From the NCBI GenBank assembly GCA_947579665.1, contig OX388343.1, positions 87,214,254 through 87,278,253 of the forward strand: a stretch of DNA of 64,000 nt, read 5' to 3'. Position 1 is the first letter of the stretch. Each line of letters starts with the position of its first letter. Source of the stretch: Sympetrum striolatum. Its lineage: Eukaryota > Arthropoda > Insecta > Odonata > Libellulidae. The notes below the pieces were generated by a model. The model had not been told where the DNA came from and searched no databases. It saw only the letters and a program-made list of their open reading frames with translations. This document shows positions 39,188-51,789 of this stretch, in pieces. A program made the translations under genes and the position numbers.

Positions 39188-39204
39188 ACATACATACATA
39201 CATG
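39188..39204. repeat. CATA tetranucleotide repeat
   Basis: Four ACAT units. A short simple repeat in intergenic DNA. Confidence 0.9.
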
Positions 39205-40548
39205 AAAGGTGCATCTATTTTCATCTATCCTATCCAAAACAGTAATGATAAATATCACATCAATATGTTGTCATCTTACTGCATTATTATTTTAAAGGTT
39301 CGTATTTAATTAAAATATATGAATACCGTTAGAAATCTCTCTGAACTAGAGTGTTCAATCTTTAAACACAAAGACTATAAAGATAAGGCTATACGACATT
39401 CAGGCAATGTTCTTTGTTATATTTTTAATTTAATAATAATTCCTCATTTATTGATCTGTTACAATGTTATGCATTTTATTAAGGATGGAGGTTATTTACG
39501 TCAGATTTTGTCCGGTATTTGCTTTCTTTCTATTTCAATTTCAAAGATTAGCAAAGAATACAGTGCTGATCCCTAAAGGAAAAAGTGAATTCAAGATGTA
39601 CGGAATTGATTAAAAGGAACAGGTTGGACACTCCTACTCTAAGCTATGATAGCTTTGATATCAGATTTACGAACAAATAAATCTTCGCAGGGAAATATGA
39701 GGTATTCTAACGATCGTACTGTGCGAAACAGATTATAATTATTTCAGATGTAATATTCCGAAAGAAATTTGTAAATAGCCCCATTTGATTTTCATACATC
39801 ATCTTCTATAATAAGGAGAATTCAGGTGGAGAATTCTTCTATTAATAGTAAAAATAAGCGGAAATTTTCCATAGTGAAAAAAATTGACTCTTGTAACTCG
39901 TGTTTCTCTTTTTAAATAATTTGGAGGGGTAATACAGTTTAGAGGTTTTCCTTCGTTGGAAATTTGCAAAAACTTCATCTCAACCACGAGGAAAATACGA
40001 AGCTAAGACATTTTTCAGATAGATAAAAGAAAACGAAAATTTCAAATCTTAAAGTAAAACATAAAGTTTTGCCCTACTATGTTTTAGTGATACAAAGAAC
40101 ATTGAAACAGCTATGATTACTCTTTAATACCGACATAAGCTCTTGTAATATAAGTCCGTTTGAAAGCCATATCGGATATAAAAGTCAATAGATCGATTTC
40201 TTTTAATCTTCCAGCTACGATGTTTGGAACGATGAATCGAAGTTTAATAAGTCTTATTCACAACATTTCAGGAGTGTAACTTTTCGATCATAGGAATGTT
40301 ATGAATTAAATTATAGGAATCAGATCTTTCGAAATATAAATGAATCCCTCTTTAGGAGAGAAGGTGACCAAAATGTTTCATTTCCTCCATCTATACGAGT
40401 TAGGTAATGCGAGAAAATTTTTGAAAGCATTCTTGTCAGGTAAATTCAAATAATATGCACAAGAGCAATAATGGAAATGTTGTAATCATTGCTCGTATTT
40501 CAAGAAAAGAGATATACCGGAATTCAATTATCATAATTAATGACTTAC

Positions 40549-40690
40549 CTTGGACTTGATTGTATCCCAGTAGTCCCTCCATCCTAACAGCGCGGACCGG
40601 TATGTATCGATCAAACAAGCAGCACTTTTGCTGTAAATAGGGATAGGATTGAAGCGACCGTGGTGTTGAGAGTCATCTCCATTCTGTTAT
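40549..40690 (-). promoter_or_regulatory. Exon-like segment with strong donor
   Basis: On the minus strand ATG GAG GGA CTA CTG GGA precedes CCAAG|GTAAGT. It could be an alternative 5' exon of TMEM45 or the start of an unseen gene. In the spliced product with the acceptor at 33418 its ATG is out of frame with the TMEM45 start. Confidence 0.25.
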
Positions 40691-41399
40691 TGGTTTTAAT
40701 TTATCAATGCTTGATATGTATTTACCGCAAACGCTCTGCTACATTACTGCTGTACCCTGAGATTACCCCGTTCTGCCCCACAGCTTAATTTTTTCAATTC
40801 TATCGCGACAGTATCCTAGCCTAATAAACATTGAAACCATACGTAAACATAGATTACGATTCAATTAACAGAATGCTATACGTAAAACTTAAGTATTTCG
40901 ATGAATTACTTTTTAGATCCATCAGGAATAGATTCCCAAAATTACAAAAACGTTCACTGAAAATTCGACGTAGTTTTCTGAAACACAATGGAGCTCGGAA
41001 TTGTGAAAATTGTTTGCACACTAGTCTGGCATATCTATCCGATTTAATTGAGTCGCTTTTCCTTATTTAATAACGGTGATTGGGCTGAACAATCCCAGTA
41101 TCTTGTTCTGCCTCACGTCCCCCTATATATCTTAATAAAATGTATGTACCTTTCATGTTATTTGTCTCAGTCTGGTTTATGACTATGATGAATGAATGCT
41201 TCCGAGGTATGAATAGTGCTGAATCATAATATTCTAATTTTCACTATTTAGAGCAGCGCAATGAGCAGACCAGCAGCAACTATAGCTCAAGCTTTTGTTC
41301 ATTTGAAGATAGAGTAAATATTTTTGATTCGATAATTAGAATACTTTTTACTGTAGAGAATTATCCACGATAGAAAGGGAAAAATTGTATATGAAAAAA

Positions 41400-41529
41400 T
41401 AATAATAGAATCAAGCAGTAACCCGTTTGCCATGCTACCCTCTTCTGCCTCACGTTCCTCTACATACTTGGCTATTAGTAGCAGGCGGAATTCATAGGCA
41501 TAAGACTTCTTGGTACATTCCTTGGGCAT
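41400..41529 (-). pseudogene. Possible pogo/Tigger-type transposase N-terminus
   Basis: MPKECTKKSYAYEFRLLLIA followed by KYVEEREAEEGS resembles the KKSYT-x-EFKLKVI-x-YAEE start of HTH domains in pogo/Brinker-type proteins. The resemblance ends after about 35 residues. Very tentative. Confidence 0.25.
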
Positions 41530-44500
41530 TTTCCTAGCGTCATGCTAGAGTGGCGGAAATAATTTTTATTTACAAAATAAAGATCCTCTATGGCTTCAAG
41601 ATTTTTCATCACTGAGTCTTAAACCTTATCTTCAATCCTTGTTTGTCTCATAATCTACTTTAATGAATTATCTTTTTCGGTATTAAAGTTCGTAACCGTC
41701 CAAGGACAGGTGATTAATTTACGTCACTAGTATGACAGTCGAGCAAAACAAAGCTCTTTCGAAGTTAAATTATTTGAAATCCAAATGATTACTAAAGTTA
41801 AACATTTCTTATCAAAGTTCTTCAGGAATTGATTCTTAATATTTAAATATGTCCAACTCCAACAAGTTGTACTTCATTAAAAAACATTAAGTATTCGGTT
41901 TTGTTATAGAATTGAATCTACTCGGCTCGCAAGAGATTGACACCACCTTTATAAAATAAACAACCATGTTATAATTCACCAAAATAAAAACTTGTAATCG
42001 AGCTGATAAAATAAAATGCATTCGTGTGAGAAATAGTTATTATTGATGGACATCTGTAAAATGGTAAGTAGGATTGAAAGCTTCTGAAATTTCACTTTGA
42101 GCTAAACAAAATGATGTTATTCGGTGATTTTGAATTATTTTACGAAAAAAGAATCTAAATCTGAATTAGAAGCTATTAAATTTTTATAATATCCTCTTTT
42201 AAAATTTATTACTTTACAGTTAAAATCTTATCTTTTCCGTTTATCAGTCAGGAGGTCATTTATATACCTCACTTCCTGCTCACAATTTTCCCCTTCGGAA
42301 ATTTGGTCAATATCTGATATCATAAATTACTCCTTTTGTCACGAATAATACCGTTTGTGATTTAATGCGTGATTCTTTTCATTCTAAAATGATTTTCAGT
42401 TATTTAAGACGATGCGTTTTTTCTTCGAATTTTATCTAAGAATAATCCAATAGACTTGGGATGATAACACTTTCACTTTATCAGGGAAATAAATATTTCC
42501 CCGATAATATTTTCTTCGACTGCACTCGGAACTAAATATGATAACAAACCTCATAGCTCTCTCTGTCTTTCGCAGTTTTTACTTCCTCTGAAGAGATTTC
42601 GCTAGAGAGAATCACTTTTGTGGAACTAAACTCTACCTTCCGAAATTCTACTTCTTGCGAGGTTTCGGTCAGTACTAAAACGATTATTTCTACACTTACT
42701 TGCCCACACGATGAGTAGTTGACTGCCCAAACCTCCACGCTACGTGTGATTCCTATACGATCCTTCTAAACACCATGGTGATGTCGAACTGCATCACATT
42801 TATACGTTTTAGACTAAAGAGACCAAAGTAGGGGAAAAATTGAGTAAAAATGTGAAATCTCTAAGTGGAGGAATGTTTTTCATAGTAAACGCTCACCATT
42901 AATGATGAAATGAAGACCTGCTAGCAACTAAATGCGCAAGATTCAAGGCCTGATCTACAACCTCCATCCAGGACTTGCCATTTCCAAAATAAAGCTCTAA
43001 TAAGTTTCACTAACAATTAGTTGCATTCTTTTCTTGCAAATGAGGATGCAATTTTATAGCCCACTCAACCGCGAGTTTTTTTTCTTTGTTTCGCCGGGAG
43101 AAATTAGAAGTATGCTCGAAAAATGACCTCTAAATGTAACAGCAAACATAACGGAAACGTGTTTTGAAGACGCTGCTGGTTTATTTTGCTTTATTTTTAT
43201 TCGTCATAAATTTATAAACGAAAATGTCAATTTGTAACTGCAATTACGTCTATGATTGTTCTCCCCTTAGTTGCCCATTTGATATCCAGCACTCTGAGAT
43301 GAATTTTCAATAGCCAGGAACTATGGTGTCTTTCTTAATATAATCTCAAAGGATTCTTCACGGTTACCTACAACATATTCCATAAAGTATATTTCCTGCC
43401 GCAAATTCTTATGAATTTCATCGATTATCTAAATTAATATTATTTAAAATAAGATAGAAAAAGACTAGCAATCAACGTCCATCCAAGAGAATATATTTTT
43501 AAATTTGGTATCACTTGTATCTTTAAAGAAGCAACCATTATTTTAGAAACACTTACAAAATGTTCAACTATCTTGTAATATTCAATAAGAGTGGCATACT
43601 TCCGAAGAGTTTCGAAATAAGTAATGGAAGAATTGTATGGAATTGTATAATAATGGAAGAATTCAATGGATTACTTCTGCCTCCATTTTGTGGAACCTTC
43701 TAATATTATTATTATTTCTACACAGAACTTTATATCTATTACAGTATACTCTGGATTAAATCGATTTTTTTCAGTTTTGCTTTTATAAAAACTGTAATGA
43801 ATAAAGATATACGTATGCTATCAAGAATTTTTCGGTGAACGTCATAGCTAAAAACATATAGATATACGCATTTTCCTCTTTTTTTCCTTTATCATGATCG
43901 GTTTTGGCCCCAAATGCAGCTGACGAAAGGCCCTCAGGGTGACTGCATTGTAAAAGGAAATTAAAAAGGCCTGCCATGGTATACCTAAGTCGTACGGCAA
44001 AAAAATAAGTTTTGATATTTCAGATACTCTACGGCTCTGCCGATGATTAAATCTTAGTTCGAAGAAAAATAAATGCAATTCTTTTCATTGGAATTTTACA
44101 GTAGTATTTGGTAAATTTTAAATAATAGAGGTAATATAAAAAACAATTCATTTATTACATTAAAATTAAAGTATTCATGTTTCTTGAAATGCTATGTAAT
44201 ACGTAATTAAAGTTGCAGCGCATTGCAGTTGTGATGGAAAAATATTCTTACGCAAGCAAAATTGAAAAATTAACTTTAGATTCACGGCAAGAGAAGAGGC
44301 GGAATTGAATAACTGATTAGTAGCATATGTTAATGAAGGACCAGTTAAGTCCTTTATTCATTATTGTTAGATACGCTACTTATTTAGGTTATGACTAATT
44401 ATCTATTAATTAACTGGAAAATGTCACAATAACTTTACGATTTAATAGCCTGCGTTGCTTGTAATTATTTCCTCGAATTTCTCTTACTACTTACCTCCTA

Positions 44501-46344
44501 CCCAGAAATAGCAGAGAAAGTTAATATTGAGCAAAACAAGTCCAATCAATAGAAGCAGCTATCCGAAAAATATGTTCGACGTAAGATAGAGATGGGCATA
44601 CTCTCATCACAGCTAAATCAAAATTGATAAGAGAATATGTTTGAGATTAACTACTCAGGTTGGTACAGATATGGTAGTTTTTTCTAATTAAGGTTGTTGA
44701 AGAATCTGCTATTTAATTATTTATCAACTTAAAATCTAAGTTTAAGTTATACACTATTAATAATTCTCAAGAGTAAAATTAATACAGGGAAAATGTATTA
44801 CATCAAAAGTTTTTTTCTATAATAATATAAGCTTTTATTTAGCCCAAGGCTATTCATTTACTTAAAATCTATATAATTAAGAGAAATATTTTTAAATTCA
44901 GTATTGAAGTTCCAACTCAACATCACCTCTAGTCTTAGAAATTGAGTGTATGGAGAGTATAGAAAGTGTATATAAGAAAGTAATGACGAGATTTCTAATA
45001 GCTCTTTCTGTCAGAAGATTGTTTCTCTTTTATTTTCCGATAACAATCTAATGTTCAATCTGATTACTGATAATTTCTCACTTCCCAACATCTTACCCCT
45101 TTAAATTCTACTCATTTTTATACCAAAAGCATTTTTGATGAGCTATACTATATATATAAGCCCGAATACAATACTATGTAGTGCAAAGATAATTAAGAAT
45201 TGAGACTGTCTAATCAGTTTATTTGATAGATTAGATTTAAAGTGATAGTCTTGGGAAAAAAATATGAGAAAGGAATCGCTTAAGGTATGAATTATTGGAA
45301 TGAAATTAGAACTGGTGAAGTACCTATAAAGGTTTTTATAGCATTATCTCGCTTGTCTTGTATTAAAGCGACTTCATATTTCCCCCCTTATTAACTTTAC
45401 GTCACGAATATCGCTGCTTTACTTTTAAAGGCGAGATTGCTTCGGTTGATTCGAAACATTCGAAACACTCGAAATGATGGTTTTCAAAGTTAATTTGAGT
45501 TCAATGTGTGTTTTTTCATAGAAATTTGTTGCGAGTTACTGTTGAACGTAAAGAATTTCTGTAAGTACTTAGAGCATGTTATCAATAAATTTAATCAGTC
45601 TTATATGTCTTTCCCCCCTAACATTAAGTTTTAACGAATGCTGGGAATTTCTATATTTTGGTCCATAATAGATAAATCCAAACCGTCCTGAATCTGCTAA
45701 GAAATTATGAAGTGACCTCTGTGGAAAGGGAAGCATTCGGATGCATTATCCTTGGTGTTTGTAAAAAATTCCTTGTATAAACAAATGTTATGGCATACGT
45801 TAAGAGGTTTCCAGATCTAATCCACTGATATGTAATTTAATTTTATAAGTAATTTTTTATCAACATAAATTATTGAATAGCTTGACTACTAAGCTATAGT
45901 CATCCCCGTAAAGTTAGAAAACATTCAAATAATTCAGTAGTTGATTTTATAATTTAGATACAACAACAATCTGAGAAATTCCCTCGATCAGACATTCTGT
46001 GAACGTCTTCGGTATCTTTGAGCAGTAACCTGTTTACCAAACTTTCTTCTGTTGTGAATGGTTTTCATGAAAATCTATTTGCACTCAGCATTTCAACTTT
46101 AGAAACCCTTATATAAATTATTTTAAATCTAGGAGTGTAATACGCCTTAATTGCGGCTTGATTTCTCTTCCCAAACTAATTAATACTGTATAATTGCATC
46201 TGTTTTCCAAAAATATATTTAAAGGGTGGCCATCAACCATGATGAAGGATTATAGCCAGTAAATTCTGTGTGAAAGTACGCGTTGATAACCTTTAAATTC
46301 TAAACTTAGCCTTCTTTATTTTTGAGAAATACTTTTACTTTTTC

Positions 46345-46495
46345 AGTGCAATAAATGTTAATTTGGAGCTACAAATCCATTCATTAGATGTAAACGTTGT
46401 TGATACAGTGCAAGTTGTGGTTTATGAAGATAGCAGTGAAAGCAAATGGCTAGTGATTTAGCATTCTTTAAGAGAAGTGAATCTACAGCAATGGT
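46345..46495 (+). other. Exon-like segment, unassigned
   Basis: Bounded by TTTTTCAG on the left and ATG|GTAAGT on the right. One frame gives MASDLAFFKRSESTAM up to the donor; another gives VVDTVQVVVYEDSSESKW before a stop. No partner exon or known protein was found, so chance or a transposon is possible. Confidence 0.2.
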
Positions 46496-46499
46496 AAGT

Positions 46500-49330
46500 A
46501 ATATTTCCTGTTTTCCTTGTGCTTGTCATTAATCAAATGGAAAGAAATCGTGGGAAAAGAATTTTTATAACTGCAATAGTAATAACATCCAGGTATGTCA
46601 TAACATTCTGAAGGTACTCATTGATTTATAAAATTTATATCAATTTTTCATACCCATAGATTTCTCCAATCTTTAAATTAATATGGTACTTCTTTTTGCT
46701 CCCCCAGTAATTATTTCTTTACTATGAAAAATCCCAAAAATGCAATACGGTTTTATGAATATGTAACTGTTTTCGAGGAAATATTTTAGTGCATTGAACT
46801 CCCCAGTTATCTCTTATATTGAATGTTTTGAGCCACATGATGTCATACCTTTCATTGTTTAAATAGGTAGGATTCAATAAGGATTAAAGAGTTCTAGGCA
46901 ATCTGTTATTAATTTTCAGAAAATAAGTTTTAGATGATAGCTTTAGAATTCCTTGGCTGCTAGATTATTGATATCCTTTTATCCATATTGAAAAGGAGAT
47001 AATTAGAGCGAGTAGGTACTCCAGAATATTTATATTATACTAATTATAAAGTCTCATACAACTTGAAGCAATCTGTTTTAATCTATCTTTAGAAGTCTTG
47101 CATTTAGAATATACTTATTTTTTCCTCCTTTGACATGAAGAATAGTTTTGGCTTATTTTTTCTCAGGAGGTCCATTTTATCTGCATTAATTATTTGTTGT
47201 GGTACGTATCCCTCGGTCAGTGCTTTAAAGTCATTTTACCACATATGAAAACATATCTGTCTGATCTAGCAGCTAGATCACTTTGAATGCCATGCCATGA
47301 AGTTATGGTCGTCTTTCCATCTGTTAAACCATCTTTGTTTACAGGAAATTCTTCACAGTGACTAAAGCTATTTCCTTTTATAAATAATGAAATCTCTCTT
47401 CATCATTTTTGAGTTCAATCTGATACACTTTTGATTATCATCCTCATACCATCAGTATAATTTCTATTCTTTCTAAATTTGTGTTTATTAATTTTTCTTA
47501 TCTTCTTTACAAACATTGGTGTTGAATTTCGGATGGATTTTTTATGTCTATATTTACATCCTGTTGTGCAATCTTCAATTGATTCATTAATTCCAAAATC
47601 ATCTTCACCACTCTCGATTGGTTTGATGATATCCATTTTGTTTTCAAGACTTATAATTTATCATCCTAAATTTATTTAATCTTGAGAAGTATTACCATTC
47701 AGTAAAGTCATATTACAGTAGGAGTTAGTACAACAAGTGCAATAAAATAAGTATTAGTGAATAAACCTGTTATCTATTTCACTTAATTAATTTTGAGTAA
47801 GTAGTTACCAATATTCCAAAAAATCAAAAAATCCTTTGTCCACAAATCATATATCAGGTACTCTTCGTAGAGTGTACCATTGCTTAGACTGCTGCTTCTT
47901 TCATTCTTCAAGTTTCTTCTATTAAACGTATGGAAACCTCGATGTATAATAAAATACCTCCCTTACAGTTTTATCTTTCCATTTCCACTCTGATAGCTTT
48001 TGATTAATGATACAATTACATAAACTATACTATGTATATTAAGTAACCGTTGAATAGCCTAATTGTTGAATTTATCGTCTCACCTTTTCTCAGAATTTCA
48101 TCATGAAACTCAATTCCTTTCTCTGTAGAATTTTGAGGCACAGTTTCTGATGAGTGCGACAGCTGCTTCTCTGCTTCAAGTTCTGTGCTTTCTGAGTGTC
48201 AGCTGGGGTTGGAGTTGGATCAAGAATACTACAATGGAGAGCCATAGCTGTTTTTCCATTGCTTTCAGGAGGCAACCATTCCCATGCAAGTGTTTTTCTC
48301 TCTCTTTGAATGTAATGAAGGGATGGTTAAACCATAAGAGTTTAGGAATATGTTTTATTGAGGGGTTGATTTTTATGACCGTTTGATACCAGCTTTTTAT
48401 ATCGAAGGTCTTAGGAAGGCTGTAATAAATCTATGTTTAGGATTGCTTGAAATATATTGTGAAGTGAAATGAAAGCATAATATCACCTGCATTTTTCGGA
48501 TTCACTTATAATAGCATTTATCACTTCGTTCAGTCACATAGAAAACTGATACTTGTTGCCTTCAAAATTTCTTCATTGCTGTTGAGTTGTTTTAGGGAGG
48601 ATTCCAATCCACTCTATTTTCGCGTACCAACCATGCCTGCTACAGAAATTTACAGAACCTAGCGATTCTAGTATACTAGAATAATACTTAAATAATAATA
48701 CTTAAATATTTAATATATTGCCCAAGTGATTCTAATTTTCCTTTCTAATCTTCTGAGTGTCTCCTCATCTTATTTGGGTTACATGCATCTCTCCTTAATA
48801 TTTGGATTCTTTTGATGTAAATTACACAATTAAAATACGTTTTTTCTTGAATACTAAGCCTTTCAATTTATAAATGGTAATTTCTATTCACACAGTCAAA
48901 ATGTCGGTAACAGTTAATGATGAGTATGTACAAATCAGTGTTGTATTCCTATCACTTCTGAATCGTTTGCCTTACTGAGGATATCTGATTATTAGTGCTC
49001 CTTATACATTTAGACCCACACTGGTACTCTTCCATAATGTTTCCTGCATATTCACTGATTTATTTCAGGGGAATACTAGTGAAGGTTTTGTAGTTGAGTA
49101 ATGTGATGCCTCTTATTTTTCACAAACAAGTTCATCCTTTAAACTTTCTTATTATATACTATAGTTTATTTGGTCTCTTCATATATCTTAGTGTTCAGTT
49201 GAGAACTGTTGATGTATGTTCTAGTCATCACATGGCTAACCACGACAATTTTAGTTGTTTCGTTTTACTTATAACGTCTGTCACTCTAACGCTGTCTTCA
49301 TCTTTAGATAAGTGTTGCATTTTTGTCATT
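46500..49330. other. Intergenic, weak coding-like traces on the minus strand
   Basis: Near 48270-48090 (WLPPESNGKTAMALHCS) and 47636-47415 (MDIIKPIESGEDDFGINES) the minus strand has composition less AT-biased than its surroundings. No family was recognised. Possibly an old transposase. Confidence 0.25.
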
Positions 49331-49334
49331 TTTA

Positions 49335-49462
49335 CTTTCTCCATATACGAAGTATAGAGAAAGTATTGTTTTCATGAAAAAATTCGACTTCGAGATTTCA
49401 ACGGAAATACATGTTTTGGGGTCCCTAGAACACGTTTTGACCATTTTCGGAATGATGTCTGT

Positions 49463-49546
<84 letters not shown>

Positions 49547-50388
49547 TAGTGGGCGCTCTAACGTGAAAACTATTAGTTGTATCAATACCAAACTTCATAT
49601 ATAGTACTGTGGTGTGTGCTGTCAGAGTTGATTAGTTTTTGGAGTACATCGGTCAACCGGAAGTCGAGCTTTATTCATTAAAGCTCATTTCCGGTTTTCA
49701 AAATATCTCCATAAATATGATATATACGTATATTGTATACCTTATAAAAGTTTTTGATAATGTAATTTACTATAACTTTTGTATTTAACATATTTTTGTA
49801 TCACCGTTCGATTAGGAGTTATTCGTGAAATACTGATAAACCGGAAGAAGATGATTATGTATTTTGTGGGCGCTCTAACATAAAAACTATTTGTTGGATC
49901 AACACCAAATTTCATATATAGTACTTTTATTATAGTCGTTAGAGTTGATTAGTTTTTGGAGTAAATCCGGCAACCGAAAGTTGAGCTTCATTCTTCAAAG
50001 CTCATTTCCGGTTTTCAAAATATCTCCATAAATATGATATTTAGGTACATACTATTATCTACAAATGTTTTAGAAAATAAAATTTACTATAACTTTTGTA
50101 TGAAACATATTATTGTATCACTGATTGTTTAGGAGTTATTCATAAAATACTGATAAACCGGAAGTTGCTGATTATTTACTTTCTGGGCGCTCTGGGCTCT
50201 ATGAGCGAAAGGCCAATTTCATCTTTTTTCATCGATCATGTCCCGAAAAACATTATTTATATTGTTTGAGACGTAAAAGATAATAATATATAAATTAATC
50301 ACCCATCTTCCAAGTTTAGATGGAATATAGAGTTCGAAATTACTGCCGTAGATAAATATTTACATCTTATATGTATGGAGAAAGTCAT
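49335..50388. mobile_element. Composite repeat element with ACTTTCTCCATA ends and two 317-bp units
   Basis: The left end ACTTTCTCCATATAC and the right end GTATGGAGAAAGT are inverted. Inside, after a TG microsatellite, GGGCGCTC recurs at 49551, 49868 and 50185, an exact 317-bp spacing, and the two units share CTCATTTCCGGTTTTCAAAA, TATCTCCATAAATATGATAT and ACTGATAAACCGGAAG. It has no coding capacity. No target duplication was recognised. Confidence 0.7.
49459..49545. repeat. TG dinucleotide microsatellite
   Basis: About 40 GT units, broken once near the left end (GTGTGTATGTGTG). It lies inside the composite element and may be part of its normal structure. Confidence 0.97.
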
Positions 50389-51274
50389 GTGCTGGCCACA
50401 TCAGATTTTTTTCTTCTTACTTTCCTGCAAATCAATCCTGTTTTTCGATTCGCTGGAATTTCCTCAGACATCTTAAGACTACAAACCAGTTGGTGAGATG
50501 CTAACATTAAATTTGTACCTCTAATATTTATCAGGTAGAGAGAGTCATGACAGGGTATAATAACTGCTAACGAAAAATGCGTTTGAAAGATTAATTTTTT
50601 CAATTTCCTAAAGATTAATAATCTACAGTTTTGCACATTTTTATTTGTAAACATCGATGACGCTTTTCACATCAATAGAATTGTCGAATTAGGTGGGTAC
50701 AATTTCGGAATAATAGGTCGTCAAAACTTCAGTCTTAACTATTCTCTTCAGACTTATCTCCCTTGCTTTTTTATTCCACGCGATTCGGCGACAACTTGAA
50801 AAGTAATCGCACATCCCCGGTACTTAAACGTTATTCGCGTTATTTAATGTACACAGAAACTTTAATACTTTCTCACCGACTGCGCAGTTTTAGTAATTTA
50901 TTTTTTAAGCGTATATATATATATTGAAATGGTTAATTTTTTGAGTTTTACCGTTCAGCTCTTTTCCATAAGATTGTAATCTCTAGCTCTGTCGGTACCT
51001 TTGTTTTCGGAAGATCGATCGTAAAATTTTCGAATATACGGTATGTATTTTCTTCTTTCAGATTATATTACCTTTTATATTTTTTCGCGCCACGAAAACT
51101 TTAAAAGTAATTTCACTTCCCCGGTAATTTTAGGTTACACACGTTTATTTAATGCACGCAGAAGCCGTATAAGCGCCTTTAATTTTCCTCCGAGATTGCG
51201 CAGGTTGAGTAATGCATTTATTCAATGTCAATATGTATCGGAATAATTTATTTTTCCGTTTTACCTTTCAGAAG

Positions 51275-51472
51275 GATGCATTTCAAAGGTTTTACATTTT
51301 GAAAAACGCACTGCTGTGCCCAAAATTCAGCGAAAGTTATTTTTTAAATCCAGGCAACCCACTAACAATAAAATAACATTTGTAAGCGGGTTGTCTGGAT
51401 TAAATAAAAATTATCGTTAAACTTTGAGCTCAGCAGTGCATTTTTTAAAATGTGAGCCATTTGAGTGCATTT
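51275..51472. mobile_element. Foldback MITE with ~90-bp imperfect arms
   Basis: Left CGCACTGCTGTGCCCAAAA and AAATCCAGGCAACCC are repeated in reverse at the right as GGGTTGTCTGGATTAAAT and TTTGAGCTCAGCAGTGCATT. Arms of roughly 90 bp pair imperfectly around about 25 bp. No coding sequence. Confidence 0.7.
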
Positions 51473-51521
51473 AAATTGAATTTTTTGCAGCAAAAAAATA
51501 AATCGAGAAAGAAGTTAGAAA

Positions 51522-51775
51522 TTAATGATTGGACCGCCCGCCAAGCGGGTTCGAGGGCAGCGCGGGGTCTGAGGCTCCCGCAACACTAAATGTACGGGTT
51601 CGAATCCAGTTCAGACGAAAAATCGAATTTACGTTGGTGAAGAACCTCCGGTGGGTTTGGCGGCCCTCTAATCCCGGAGGTAGCTCCCGACCGGATTTGA
51701 ACCCGGCACAAGCAGCGTCGCACCTAGGTGCCTCGACCCACTGCGCCACCAGTCGAACGGTTAAAGTCGAGCAGA
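51522..51775 (-). mobile_element. tRNA-derived SINE
   Basis: On the minus strand GACTGGTGGCGCAGTGGGTC near 51753 has an A-box (TGGCGCAGTGG), and GCCGGGTTCAAATCCGGTCG near 51700 is a B-box within a pairing T-arm. A second B-box-like GGGTTCGAATCCAG lies on the plus strand at 51597. The high G+C contrasts with its surroundings; open frames here are SINE artefacts. Confidence 0.75.
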
Positions 51776-51789
51776 ATAAGCTACTGTTT

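Larger units (their letters stand above)
36250..46340. other. Ten kb of AT-rich intergenic DNA
   Basis: No convincing coding exon. Items noted are a perfect hairpin at 38879-38920, a CATA microsatellite at 39188-39204, a donor-like site at 40549 and a possible pogo-type fragment at 41400-41529. Confidence 0.5.

Noticed and set aside
42532..42738. Possible minus-strand exon with GTAAGT-like donor
   Set aside because: Low complexity and no family match; the start is not ATG.
49304..49604. Open frames with His-Thr or Cys-Val runs
   Set aside because: Translation of the TG microsatellite inside the composite element.
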